Positions 1-10,725 of a stretch of 64,000 nt of DNA are shown in pieces (positions within the stretch are counted from its first letter, which is position 1; every line of letters starts with the position of its first letter). The notes below the pieces were generated by a model. The model was not told the DNA's origin. It worked only from the letters and a program-made list of their open reading frames with translations, and did not search any database. A program made the position numbers and the translations under genes. Location: contig JAGVVL010000025.1 in the NCBI GenBank assembly GCA_018287875.1, forward strand, positions 744,001 to 808,000. The letters run 5' to 3'. Source of the stretch: Nigrospora sphaerica. Lineage: Eukaryota; Ascomycota; Sordariomycetes; Amphisphaeriales; Apiosporaceae.

Positions 1-1161
1 AAGGGGGCTGGGATGGCGATGCCGGGCATCCATGTTCGTGTTTGCATTGGTAGTCCTCCACGGGGACGGACGCGGCGGGTAAACAAGTTCGCGACAGCTG
101 GGGCGCCTTGGCTTGCCTGGGTGTCAGATGCCTTAGGTAATATGGGATGTAAATGCATCTTGGATGCACGGGATGTTGGGGGGGACACTGCTACTGGCCG
201 AGACGAAGACTGCGTCTACGACGGCGAATAACCGTCGTACCAGTTGCCCCCCCGCGCTCATTATGCAGGCCGGGTGAGCTATTGTATGCAGGCTCTGGGA
301 AAGGAGGCCCGTCCCAGCCGCCGCGTTGCTTCATCCATGGCTTCACCGGGAACTGCGGGAGTCTGGCGATCTGCCGTAGGAAGTGAGACAGAACAAAAGT
401 GGTCTCCAGACAGGCGTAGGCACAGGCATGAGAACAAAAGGTACCGAGTACCTGCTTTGGAGCTTCCAGTGGACAATGAGGGATCGTCTGATCCCATCCC
501 ACTTCAATGGATAAAGTACCAGAGGCAAAAAAGGCTGCAGCTGCATGGATGAAACACCGAATGGAGGACGAGATGCATTGGGCCTTCCCACGAACTTGGC
601 TCGCCAGTCCGCCGGTACAGACGGCGTAGGCATCATCCCTATAGCCTGTAAAGCTCTGTACCTGAGGGTAGGTACACCATATCTGAGGCTAAGGAGTACC
701 CAAGTACCTACCCGTCCAATCCTTGTGCACATCCCATCGGATCCGGAACAGCCTTGATCCGTCACGCGATGCCGTCAGCGCCTGTACCTGTATCCAGGCC
801 CACCCGGGTCTTCTTTCTGCCTGCCTTTCGTCGGGTGAAGTGCAGTCTGCCAGCCATCCCTAAACTATGCGACAAGAGCAATCCCGTCGCATTTCCCTCA
901 TTGTTGCTGCTCAACCTGACAAAGGCGCTTGACTGGTCGGTTCCAGCTCGCACACAGGAAACGTAAGGCTCCGCAGGTTCCGGCGTTCTGAAAGAATGCT
1001 ATAGCAACCTAGCCAGAGAGGTATATGCAGCCACCGGCTCCGCGACGACGATAGGGCTTTATTGGGGTTCAGGCTATGGCCACTGTGATATGACGGCTAA
1101 CGAAGGCAGGAACTCTCCCTTGTCATTTCTTTAAATTCTACCAACGTCACCTTGAAGTACC
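1..1161. other. Intergenic, no supportable gene
   Basis: Open frames here are short and show no recognisable domain or coherent codon bias on either strand. The stretch around 660-720 contains several GGTAC/GTACC-type motifs, which recur in other intergenic stretches of this window. The last 80 bases before 1162 are the probable promoter and leader of the WW-domain gene. The left edge may hold the UTR of a gene outside the window. Confidence 0.6.
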
Positions 1162-2043
1162 ATGGGCTCTTCACCCACTCCGACCACCTCCCCAGAGCCT
1201 TCCGCTGCCGAGGCGGCTCAGCCTGCTGCTGCTACCGACCCCATCGGCTCTCCGGGCGAGGCCACATCCCAACCGGCTTCCGCCCCAATCGCAGAGCCGC
1301 CAAGTGTGCCTGATGCCCCCGAGGAAGCCAGGTCTCCGGCCACGTCCACAGCATCACGGGAATCTGGCGATGCCTCCCCTGTCACTTCCGACGCAGACAC
1401 CGAGGAGAAGACCGAGGGTGCCGAGGTAAATGCGCCGCCGCTCCCCGACGAGGCTCCACCGCTTCCCGAAGAGGCGCCGCCTGCTGCAGAGGACGACGGC
1501 TGGGATTTCCACTGGGATGCCGCGCACCAGGCCTACTTTTTCTACAACCGCTTCACCAACGAGACCACATGGGAGAACCCCCGGTTGAGGGCAACCGGCA
1601 GCAGTAGCGTCGGGCCGTCCACCGCGGCACCCGTCACGGCCGAGCCGCCGAAAAACGAGCGGCTGCCTGCTGGAGGCTACAATCCGGCCGTTCATGGCGA
1701 CTACGATCCCAACGCATGGTATGCGAAGACCGAAGAGGCTGAGTCCGACCCCACGCAGCTGGCCGATCCAGCCGCCGCCTATGCCGCTATGGGGTCGTTC
1801 AACCGCTTCACTGGCCGCTGGCAAGCCGACGAGGACAATCCCGAAAAGCACAACGATGAGAACAAGACGAGACGCCAGATGAACGCCTTCTTCGACGTGG
1901 ATGCTGCAGCCAACGCCCATGACGGCCGAAGCCTCAAGGCGGAGCGATCGGGCAAGAAGCCCAGCAAGGCCGAGTTGAAGCAATTCAAAGAAAAGAGGCG
2001 CGCTAGGAAAGAAGAGAAGCGACGAGCTTGGTTGCGAGACTGA
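1162..2043 (+). CDS. WW-domain protein, probably pre-mRNA processing related
   Basis: Single-exon gene of 293 aa. Residues 1-110 are rich in Pro, Ala, Ser and Glu and look disordered. A WW domain follows at about 112-142, with the two signature tryptophans W114 and W137, the aromatic block YFFYN and the closing proline P140. The C-terminal third is a conserved-looking basic block (about 215-293): an FNRFTGRW motif, then EKHNDENKTRRQMNAFFDVD, ending in a Lys/Arg-rich helix. WW domains bind proline-rich peptides. A WW domain with a charged tail of this sort is common in fungal proteins linked to splicing or transcription, but I cannot name an ortholog. The ATG lies in a good context (ACCATGG) and no earlier in-frame ATG is evident. 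The WW call is certain; the role is inferred. Confidence 0.88.
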   Translation: MGSSPTPTTSPEPSAAEAAQPAAATDPIGSPGEATSQPASAPIAEPPSVPDAPEEARSPATSTASRESGDASPVTSDADTEEKTEGAEVNAPPLPDEAPPLPEEAPPAAEDDGWDFHWDAAHQAYFFYNRFTNETTWENPRLRATGSSSVGPSTAAPVTAEPPKNERLPAGGYNPAVHGDYDPNAWYAKTEEAESDPTQLADPAAAYAAMGSFNRFTGRWQADEDNPEKHNDENKTRRQMNAFFDVDAAANAHDGRSLKAERSGKKPSKAELKQFKEKRRARKEEKRRAWLRD

Positions 2044-2504
2044 GCCCTCGGCGCCGTAGTTCAGCGCAAGTCCGAAAGCCTCGAGTACTCTGGAAAGCGA
2101 GCGCCACTGGACTATTCTTCTTGTACTTGTTTGGTGATACGATGACTGAATATACCCCCTTGCATTCGGCGAGAAGCGTCTTGTCCCTATACCTTGTTGA
2201 GCCACTGCCGTGCTGCTAAGCGCCGATGGGGTTACAGTCACATCCTCCACTCGGCATCCTCTTGTCACCTCGGATTCGTCGCACCGGGCAAGATGTGGTT
2301 CGTCACACGAGGGAGTCCCACTCATGCCCACCACACTCTCACCCCGCCGCACCCCTCTTCGGACTTGGCGGTGGTTTCGCGCCGAGACTCGCGTGTGTCT
2401 GTAGTCTCGCTGAATAACCCGAACGCTGTTATATTCATCCTAACCTCCCACTGGATGGGTGATGACCTGACCGTTGTTGTGTATACCTCTTCTCAACCGC
2501 AACC
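2044..2504. other. Intergenic, promoter of the SDR gene
   Basis: About 460 bp between two same-strand genes. It should hold the 3' UTR of the WW gene and the promoter of the dehydrogenase. No convincing TATA box or coding frame is visible. Confidence 0.6.
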
Positions 2505-3497
2505 ATGGCCTACGACTTGAAAGGAAAGATAGCCATCGTCACCGGCGGTGGGTCAGGTAAGTGCGCCGAGGGAGACGGCGAGAGGGAAGCAAGAAAGCCG
2601 TCCGACGCCAGGATTTGGGAGTGATGCTGAGCAGCATCAGGTATCGGCCTTGCCTTAACGAGGAAACTGCTCGACGCCGGCTGCTCCGTGATGGTGGCCG
2701 ACCTGCGCCTGCGTCCCGAGGCGGAGGAGGCGTACCAGCAGTACCCGCACCCGGCGGCCGAGAAGGGCGTCTCGGTCGTGTTCCAGAAGACGGACATGCG
2801 GGAATGGGTGGAGATCGGGGCCATGTTCGAGAAGTGCCTGGCGACGTTCGGGCAGGTCGACATCGTGGTCAACGGCGCGGGCAGCTTTGAGCCGCCCTCG
2901 AGCTCGTTCTGGCGGCCGCCGGGCTCGGCGTTGGCCGGCGACGCCGTCGACGGCAACCGGTACGCCATATTCGATCTCAACACGGTAGGCCCGATCCGGC
3001 TGGCGCAGACGGCCGTCGAGTACTGGCTGCGCAACCGGCACGTCCAGGGCAACCTGCTCTGGCTCGTCAGCGTCGCCGGGTACCTGCACTTGATGCTGAC
3101 GCCGCTGTACTGCGCGAGCAAGGCGGCCCTCGTCAGCATGTGCCGCTCGCTCGGGCCCCTCAAGGCGGCCGTGGGGATCCGCAACGCTGCCGTCTGCCCC
3201 GGCGCGGTCCGGTCCCCCATGCTGACGGACGCAGGCGGGCCCGCCTCGCTCGCCGACGACGACGACGCCCTCAGCGCCGACGCCTGCGCCGACGTGCTGC
3301 TGCGCGTCCTGCGCGAGCCCCAGTACGGCGATGGCAGCGTCGTCGAGGTCCAGCAGCTCGGGCCCCGCGTCGTCGTCCGCGACGTCCCCCTCGACGCCCT
3401 CTACCCGCCCGTCTCCGTCGAGAAGGGCGCCAGCGACTACATGGCGCGGCAGGCCGAGCTCATGACCCAACTGGCCGAGGACGGCATGTACAAGTGA
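2505..3497 (+). CDS. Short-chain dehydrogenase/reductase (15-PGDH-like)
   Basis: Two exons, 2505-2556 and 2641-3497, give 302 aa; the intron (GTAAGT...CAG) splits the cofactor loop. The first exon encodes MAYDLKGKIAIVTGGGSG and the second continues IGLA, restoring the GxxxGxG Rossmann motif for NAD(P) binding at about residues 13-20. The NGAG motif (structural NNAG of the family) and the catalytic set S161, Y174, K178 (YCASK) are present, with the usual 13-residue Ser-Tyr spacing. Length is typical of classical SDRs. The early ATG-proximal Rossmann fold and YxxxK resemble the NAD-dependent 15-hydroxyprostaglandin dehydrogenase group, but the substrate cannot be read from sequence. Intron retention hits an in-frame TGA, so splicing is required. 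The neighbours give no pathway hint. Confidence 0.92.
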
Positions 3498-6400
3498 GCG
3501 CCAGGCGGGGGGCGGGTTTTCTTGGGGTTTCCCCAGTCTTGTATGCGACAGGACGGACGGCTGCAGATGGCGAAGGCTAGATCGTCGGCGCCCGATAACC
3601 GCCGACTCGTTCCGCGCCGGCGACGAACGCGGTACAGCAGGGCAAGCAGAATTCATGCGGCAGAAGCAAGGAACACGGCAAATGCGAGTTTCCATAAAAC
3701 AATCACTTGGTTGGGGGTATAGAAGTAGGGCTCCGGGTGCCATGACTGGTATGCTGTTTCGAATGCCGCATTTTTCGAGTTCAAGCTCCGCACTACTGTA
3801 CCTCGTCAAGAAAGACTATGCACCTGACCACGGAAAAGAAACCCCAAACCACAATGAAAGGCTCTGCTTCTCAAACTTGTAAGAAAGGAAATCTCCGAGA
3901 CCGTGAAACGCCTGTCCACGAAAGACTTCGACCCCGGAACCCCAGAAGGCCCGAACCGCAAAAGATCTGGACCTTGAAGCCGAGGAGCTGGCTGATGCCG
4001 GGGGTCGTCCAAGCAAGTGGCAAGAACTTATTCGCGGAGGGGGGGCCGCCTACTCCATAAGCCCAGGCTCGACGGACAGGGACTCCTCGTCATCGTCGCT
4101 GACCGACTCGGCAAGGGCGGGCAAACGGGCGTCTCCGTGCATCTCCATGGCGTCTTGGGAAACGGGGCGGAAATCGTCCTCGCGGGCGCCGGAGGCGGAG
4201 TCGCCGAACTCGGGATAGTAGTCGACCTCCTCGGGGGGGGCAGCGACGCGGCGGCGATGGCGTGCGCGTGGCGGCCCCGGCCGACGTAACGAGAAGATGC
4301 TCGCCGAAGAGCTTGACACTCTGCGGGTTGGCGGACCGGCGGGGCTTGAGCGTCCGTCGATGCGCCAAGCCGGGTGGGAAAAGCAGGAAGCGAGTACGGC
4401 GTACCACCTTGTCCGCGTATGCGAACTGTTCTTGGATGGGTAGCCGGAAACGCGCGTGGTCGCGACGCGAGAGGGTATAGCCGTAGCCGGTTTCCGGGTG
4501 CGGTCCGGCGGCCGGGATGAGGGGGGAACAAAGGCAGGCCAAGAACCGAGATGATGTCGATTTCATGGAAAACTGGCGAGTGTCCGGTCCGGCGCGTAGG
4601 CCGCCCCAGTTCGTCCTTCTTCCCGGGGGGGAGGAGAAAACGGAGCGGCTACCATGGGGTCGCGATGGACCTCTCGGTTGGATCAGGGCCTTGATGAAAG
4701 TGTGCGGGATTGTGATGTGACCGTTGGACGTCGTGGCGTGGTTAGAGGTCCCCGAGGGATTGGGGGTACTGGTAATCGCGTCACTTGGTCGTATCGTCTC
4801 CAAGGTTGTACACGGCGAACGCCAAAACATCATGTGATCCTTCCAAGTGTTGGTGTGATCCATACGTGCCGTGCCGTTGAGTAGATCTCGCTGGGCGTTT
4901 GGGGATCTCTTACATACACACGCAGGACTCGGTGGTACAAACTGGTTCCTCCGCTGTGAGGAAGGAGAAATTTGTAGCTTTCCAACTTACCTGAACTCTT
5001 GATGAGCAGAACAGGATGGCTTTGATATCTACTACCCTCTGGGTTGGTGTTGACATAGCGAGTAAAGGAAACAGGATATCCGGGTCCCCTACGCTACCAG
5101 CAAGGCCTCGTATGTACATGAAACCCGTGTAACTTCCACTGGCCTAGGAAATTGGTAACGCGTCAATGATGTCGCTACCTAGGAGGAGGAGAACAGTCAA
5201 AATCGCAGGCCATGATGTGGTCGGCTATGGTATCGTCGAGGCAATCAGCTAGTCGACAGGAGGGAAATATTTCCAGCCACCCCCAGAGAAACATCACGAG
5301 GGGCAGCAGCAGTCACAAAAGATGATCCCAAGCGAGGAAATACCCATCGACCAAAGCAGTGGGTAAACGGTACGTAGTAAGGCAACGTACCGTCTCTTGT
5401 ATGACATCAGACAGTGGGTTAATCAGTATCCCATGAAACTTTTCCAGGATACGGCGGATGGATTCTTCTTTTTGGCTATTTATTATGTCCCAAGATAGAC
5501 TATGTGTCATTGGCCACCGTGACTGGTGACTGATAGGACGAGTTGTTATTGGCTGTAAACGTCGAGTTGCCGTATTAGGCAATGCTGAATCTAGGCAACG
5601 GCGACGATTCGAGCAAACAGCGAGAACTCGGAGCCAGCCAAAAATGCATTGCATTGCTGGGTGGCACTTCAGCGAACATGGGGCGAGCATATCTTTCCTT
5701 CCATTCTGTGATACTAATGGCGGGATTTCGTCAAATTTGCAACCGGCAGCAGATCCGTCGTGTGGGCACCGACGCCTCGTAGCCATCACCATCATTTGTG
5801 TACCGGCGTGTGCGTACGTTCACATCAGAAAGGGATATTGAAATCCCCCTACCCCTCGAAATTGGCTGCAGGGCCCAGATGCAATGATCAACAACTGCTA
5901 GGACGCGCATTAGCCGTTGCCAGATCCGGTATCTCGGGCTTGCCAACGATCCGGACATGGATGGTTGTGGACGGCTTGGCCCGGGCGGCGCTCGGCTCTC
6001 TGGCGTCTAACGAGATCGATATCATCACAATCACATTCGCATCCACGCCGGCTCCGTCGCTAGGGGGCCGGCTTCCTCTCCTTTCCTTCAGGCCCCAGAA
6101 GCCACCAAAGGAGGCCACAGAAAACACGAGGCGGGACCAGAGCAGTCACCCAGGGGCTTGTCCAGCAGCCCGTCACCTGTAAAGCTCAGCATCCCCTTCC
6201 CATCCATTTCATATTCCACCTGTCATTTATTTCTCCCCGCGTTCGGGCAAACAGACACGGGTGCTCTGTTTCAAGACCCCGAAACGCGTGACTGCCCATT
6301 CGCCATGTGCCGCAAGGGACTCGCCCCGTGATACTTCTTCGGAACCGGGCAAAACAGGACCGCGGGACTCTTGCTCGCATCCCGTGGGGATCCCACCCAC

Positions 6401-7023
6401 AAGGCTTCCTGTGCTCAAAAGTACCAACAGGTCATTACTTCGCTAACAAACCGGAGCGCTCACATGCGCCTGTCTCCCTTGCGGAAGCCCGGCTAAGGCA
6501 AACACGTTGGCACGCAATCATTCTGGGGTGCAGCGATCTCGGCAGGGATGAGAGCAAACACTCGCATAACAAACCCGTGAACAACGATTGCTTCTCTATC
6601 CTTGCTGGCTTTTCCGAGGGTCCGGACCGCTTCGCCACTGCTCGTACAAATAGACTGTGACACGACATCCTGGATGTTTGCCGGCTGGATTGCACTAATC
6701 GTTCAGCACTGGTCGGGGGCCTGTGGTCATTTCATGCCGAGATGCTTGATTCGGCTGGTGCGTCTACTGCTACCTCCGGGGTATCTAATCAGTGGCCCGC
6801 ACGATAGCCCGTGGCCGATATCCATGCCCACTCCACTGCTGTGGAGCCGGCTTCTCCGCCCGCCCGAGATGATGATGCAGCGGGTTTGTACAAGACTGCC
6901 CGGCTCTATACAGGCTCTGTGTCCTTCTGGCTCTCCCTGTCTCTATAGTATGTTTTTGAAATGTCCCGCCATCCGTAAAGTGACCAATCTCCCATACGCC
7001 GTGCCCATGAAAAACCCAAGCCT
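3498..7023. other. 3.5 kb gap containing one candidate broken gene
   Basis: Apart from the disrupted minus-strand candidate at 4050-4723, I find no coding signal. The part from about 4.9 to 5.8 kb is visibly more AT-rich than the flanks. The tail up to 7023 lies downstream of CTP synthase (minus strand) and holds its 3' UTR. Confidence 0.55.
4050..4723 (-). pseudogene. Candidate frame-disrupted gene of unknown function
   Basis: Reading the minus strand, coding-like sequence passes between frames. A frame with HITIPHTFIKALIQP (near 4720-4660) and PHPETGYGYTLSRRDHARF through SVKLFGEHLLVTSAG (about 4515-4275) is followed, in another frame, by EEVDYYPEFGDSASG and an acidic tail ending in a TAG at 4050. 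The switch coincides with an 8-base C run (plus-strand G 4233-4240); one C fewer would join the frames. A second short block, GKKDELGRPTRR to VFHEIDIISVLGLPLF (about 4625-4525), sits in a third frame and is bounded by C runs at 4625-4631 and 4521-4526. This could be a pseudogene, a gene with base-call errors in homopolymers, or partly chance. No family recognised. Confidence 0.35.
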
Positions 7024-9088
7024 CTACGCAGCCTGGTAGCTCAGATCCTTGCGTCCGCTGTACTCCTTCGTGATCCGCTCCAAGCAGCCAGAGGCCGCGG
7101 CGAAGAAGCCCAGGAACGACTTGCTGGGCGAGAGCACGCGGCTGAGGTACTCGGGGTGGAATTGGACACCCACGAACCAGGGGTGGTCCTTGATTTCGAT
7201 AATCTCCATGCGCTCACCCTTCTCGTCCTTACCAATGAACGTGATGACATCCTCGGGCGCGTCTTTGCCCGCCGCCGGCGCCGGGTTCTCCAGCGTCTCG
7301 ATCAGCTCCGGGTTCACCTCGTACCGGTGGCGGTGCCGCTCCCAGATCTCCGGCTCCGAGCCGTAAAGGGCGCGGAAGCGCGACCACTCGGTGCCCTGCT
7401 GGAAAACAGACCGGCGCTTTCCAAGGCGCATGGTGCCACCCTTCTTCGTCTTGTCGCCCTGCGCGCCTGTTAATGACTGAAAAGAGATGCGCATCAGGGA
7501 AGGCTCAAGCTTACCTCGGGCATGAAAATGACGGCCTTGTGCTCGCACTCCGGGTTCAACTCCTCGCTGCCGGCGTTTTCCAGGTTGGCCACGTTGCGCG
7601 CAAACTCGATGACGGCCAGCTGCATTCCCAAACAGATGCCGAGGAAGGGGACCTTCTTGGTGCGGGCATAGTTGATGGCCCTGATCATTCCTTCGGTGCC
7701 TCGCTCGCCGAAACCTCCGGGAACGAGGATGCCATCAGCGGTGCACACGTTGTGCCAGGCCTTGTGGTAGGCGGTCAGGGATTTCTCCTTGGAGGCCTCC
7801 TCCAGGTCGGAAGCGTCAACCCAAATCACGTTAAGCTTCTTCTTGCAGTGCATGGCCGCATGCTCGAGCGCCTTGCTCACGCTCAGGTAAGCATCGTGCA
7901 AGGTGGTGTACTTTCCGACGAGAGCGATCGAGGTGCTCTCGCGGACGTGGTCTTGGCTCGTGGCGAGATCCACCCATTCCTTCCAGATGAGTTTGCCTTG
8001 CTGCACCAGGCCTGCAGGCCGGACAAGCTTGTCAAGCTGCAGAAGGCGGCTAACGGTGCTCAACATTTTCTGCTCCTCCAGCAACAAAGGAACACGGTAG
8101 GTCGTCGACACATTATGAACGGCGATGACTGGGCGGCCGTGTCAGCATCGAGTACGCACAGAGGTGCTCTTCGCCGTTGCGTAGATAAGGGGCTACTCAC
8201 CTTGCTCCACGTCAACCTGACACATGTTGGCAATCTTCTGGATGGTGCCATCCTCCAGGGGGATTTCACAACGACACGCAATAAGGTCCGGGTTGAGGCC
8301 GGCGCTACGGATGTCACTAACGGCGCGTTGCGTCGGCTTCGTCTTCTGCTCTCCCTGGGGTCCCGGAGGGATGACGGGCACGTATGAGACGTGAATCTGC
8401 AAGAAATTGCCCTCGCCGACGCGGCGCCGCAGCTGGGTCATGGCGTGAATGAAGGGAGCGTTCTCAATATCTACCCCAGGGCGTCAGCAGGAGCTCGCAC
8501 CGCCGACGGAACGACCCAGGCTAGTACGGGGCTTGCAATCGCCGCGTTTACGGGAACGAGGTATCACGGAACCGACTCACCTCCCACGGTGCCTCCGAGC
8601 TCGATGACGCAGACATCGGGCTGAGTCTGGGATTCATTGACAGGGGTCCTGGCGACCTTCTCGACCCAGTCCTGGATGGCATTGGTGAGGTGCGGCACAA
8701 TCTGGACCGTCTTGCCCAGGTAGTCGCCGCGGCGCTCACGGTCCAGGACGTACTGGTACGCCTTGCCAGTCGTGATGTTGTTCTCACGAGAGAGGGTCAC
8801 GTTAAGATACCGCTCGCTCGAGCCAAGGTCCAGGTCGACCTCGCCACCGTCGTCGAGAACATATACCTCACCATGCTCCGTGGGGGACATGGTTCCGGCA
8901 TCGATGTTCATGTACGGGTCAATCTTGATGTAGGTGACATTGAGGCCGGTGGTCTTGAGCAGCAGACCGGTACTCGACGCAATGATTCCCTTTCCCACCC
9001 CGGAAATGACACCTGGATGGTTTAGCCTTCATACCGCTCGGCCGGGCAATCTGACGTCCTTACCACCTGAAACCAGCACGTACTTCAT
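7024..9088 (-). CDS. URA7: CTP synthase (glutamine-hydrolysing)
   Basis: Catalyses ATP-dependent amination of UTP to CTP using glutamine, the last step of de novo pyrimidine nucleotide synthesis. Five exons on the minus strand: 9064-9088, 8581-9012, 8201-8470, 7515-8128 and 7024-7458, giving 591 aa, a normal fungal length. The start reads MKYVLVSGG, spliced to [13 protein letters not shown] (the synthetase P-loop), then [21 protein letters not shown]. The class I glutamine amidotransferase domain follows, with nucleophile C408 in GICLGMQ and FHPEYLSR near the C terminus. The last acceptor is ambiguous: using 7458 gives [12 protein letters not shown], which fits the family, while an upstream AG (exon to 7476) adds six residues. 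All other junctions restore conserved motifs. Both this gene and DBP9 upstream are transcribed leftwards. Confidence 0.96.
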
Positions 9089-10725
9089 CTTGACCGTCGG
9101 TAATGGTCTAGATTTCGTCTTTATGTTATATGGCCAGGTGGGAAGGTGGGAAGAGAGAACTCCGACTCGATATCAAAACCTGGAGGTGCAAGAAAACCAA
9201 CCCCACGAGATCGAGACGGCAGAAAACTGAAAGATTATGCGGGTCCCACTAAAAAAGCATGCTAGGGTGCCTGCCGCTACAGCCGGAGAAGAAGGCGGTG
9301 ACGCTTTCGACTCCACATCAACTTACTAGTCATTCCAGGCAGCGAGCAGCCTCGTGCCTGCATAACAAACAGAGAATCCCATTCAGATGTACTCCCCTAC
9401 CATACAGTATAAGCTTCAACATCCGAGGGCACCACTGTGCCCCAGAGCTTTAAGAGCGGTAGCTAATTGTTAGCTAATTACGGATGGCCATTGTAGCTTA
9501 TTGGCCCACTTCTGTGGCCTCTGCGATCTGCTATGAAATCGGTATACAGCCCATGGGATTTTTGCTTCAGGATGACGGGACCCATGTTGTCTTTCAGTTT
9601 GGCAGGTAGCCACAGTACTGCCTAGAGGTACCACGGTGAGGTATCTATGTGACTCCTATGTAACTCACCTCGGGTGCTGTGTAGGAGACAGGCAGCTATG
9701 TCCCAGGCGAGTTAAGTCACCTCTCTCATCCCGTGAAATGAATAGAACAGTCCCTGGCCAGGCAGGCGCCAAGAAACAACGTCTCGCTTTTTACCTGGCT
9801 GGGAAACAGGTGCATACTTTGGCAAGCCCTATACTGGCACCGCCGCAGTGACTCCCTCATACACTGGCGAGGAAGAAGCGACTCACCACTTGGGAGTCTT
9901 GCCCATGGAGAAGGGCTGCTAGCATGAGGCACTTTTTGTTCGGAGGACTTCGACTTGCACGACTCTAAACTCGCGGGCACATCAAGACGAGCCAGCTTAG
10001 AAGCTAACACACGATCGCTTCCTGGGGTGGAAGTATGGCGAAAACACTAGGTACTATACTACGTAGATCATGTACCTACGTAGGTAGGTACAGGGCACCG
10101 CCTCAAGGGCGCGCCACAATGTGGCGACGCCTCTCCTCTATAGGTTCACCCCAGACTGTGATTAATTAGGTCCTTGGTTTCCTGGCGTTCACTGTCAGTC
10201 TGGAGTGGTTCGAGACGAAAGGGACCTGCCCTCAAGTTCCCGTGCAGCCTGGGATTAGACACAAGGGGCCGGGGAGGGCGCCCAATAGCGTATGCCGAGA
10301 TAAGAAACCCTCGCGACGCCAAGTGCGCCTAGAGGAATAGACATCGCCACGCCAAGGGCGCCCGGATACAGGCTCATCAGGGCACATGATGAAGAAAAAA
10401 CTATTCAACGCCAAGGGCGCCGAGTCCCAACCACATGAATTGAAGGAATGACTTCGTCGTGCCAAGGGCCGCCAGCCGCGGCGGCATGAAATGAGGGATA
10501 TATCATCCGCGGTGCCAAGGGCCGCGGTTCCAGACAAGCAAGGACATCACAATTCAATAGGGCAGACCGCCGGCCATTGAACTCAATCGTAGAGCCAAGC
10601 AGCTTAAAAAACTAGACGTGCCTCGCAACACCAAAAGGGTATCAGATCATCATTAGCATCCGAGCTATGGAAATGCCTAGGGCTGCATGAGCCTCGCCAA
10701 AACCTTGTTGCTATCACTAGCCCCT
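9089..10725. other. Intergenic between DBP9 3' end and URA7 promoter
   Basis: No gene seen. The URA7 promoter and leader lie at the low-coordinate end, the DBP9 3' UTR at the high end. It contains a 14-bp perfect palindrome TACCTACGTAGGTA at 10073-10086 inside a run of GTAC/TAGG motifs, and the GCCAAG repeat cluster at 10318-10522 described separately. Confidence 0.6.
10318..10522 (+). repeat. Cluster of five GCCAAG(G/T)G(C)GCC-type repeats
   Basis: Related copies of the core GCCAAGGGCGCC start at 10318 (GCCAAGTGCGCC), 10351, 10410, 10461 and 10514 (the last two read GCCAAGGGCCGC). All are in the same orientation and are spaced 33, 59, 51 and 53 bp apart; the sequence between copies is only weakly alike. 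The core GCCAAG matches the published PacC/Rim101 consensus GCCARG. The cluster lies 1.2-1.4 kb upstream of the URA7 start and about 0.2-0.4 kb past the DBP9 stop. Confidence 0.6.

Noticed and set aside
1354..2352. 332-codon minus-strand frame over the WW gene
   Set aside because: Antisense shadow of the WW-domain coding region; no domain and a poor start context.
2655..3809. 384-codon minus-strand frame over the SDR gene
   Set aside because: Antisense of the SDR exon; composition is the reverse reading of GC-rich codons (Val/Asp/Gly/His runs).
10318..10522. CRISPR-like array
   Set aside because: Repeats are only about 12 bp, imperfect and irregularly spaced, and the window is eukaryotic; a regulatory or minisatellite origin is far more likely.
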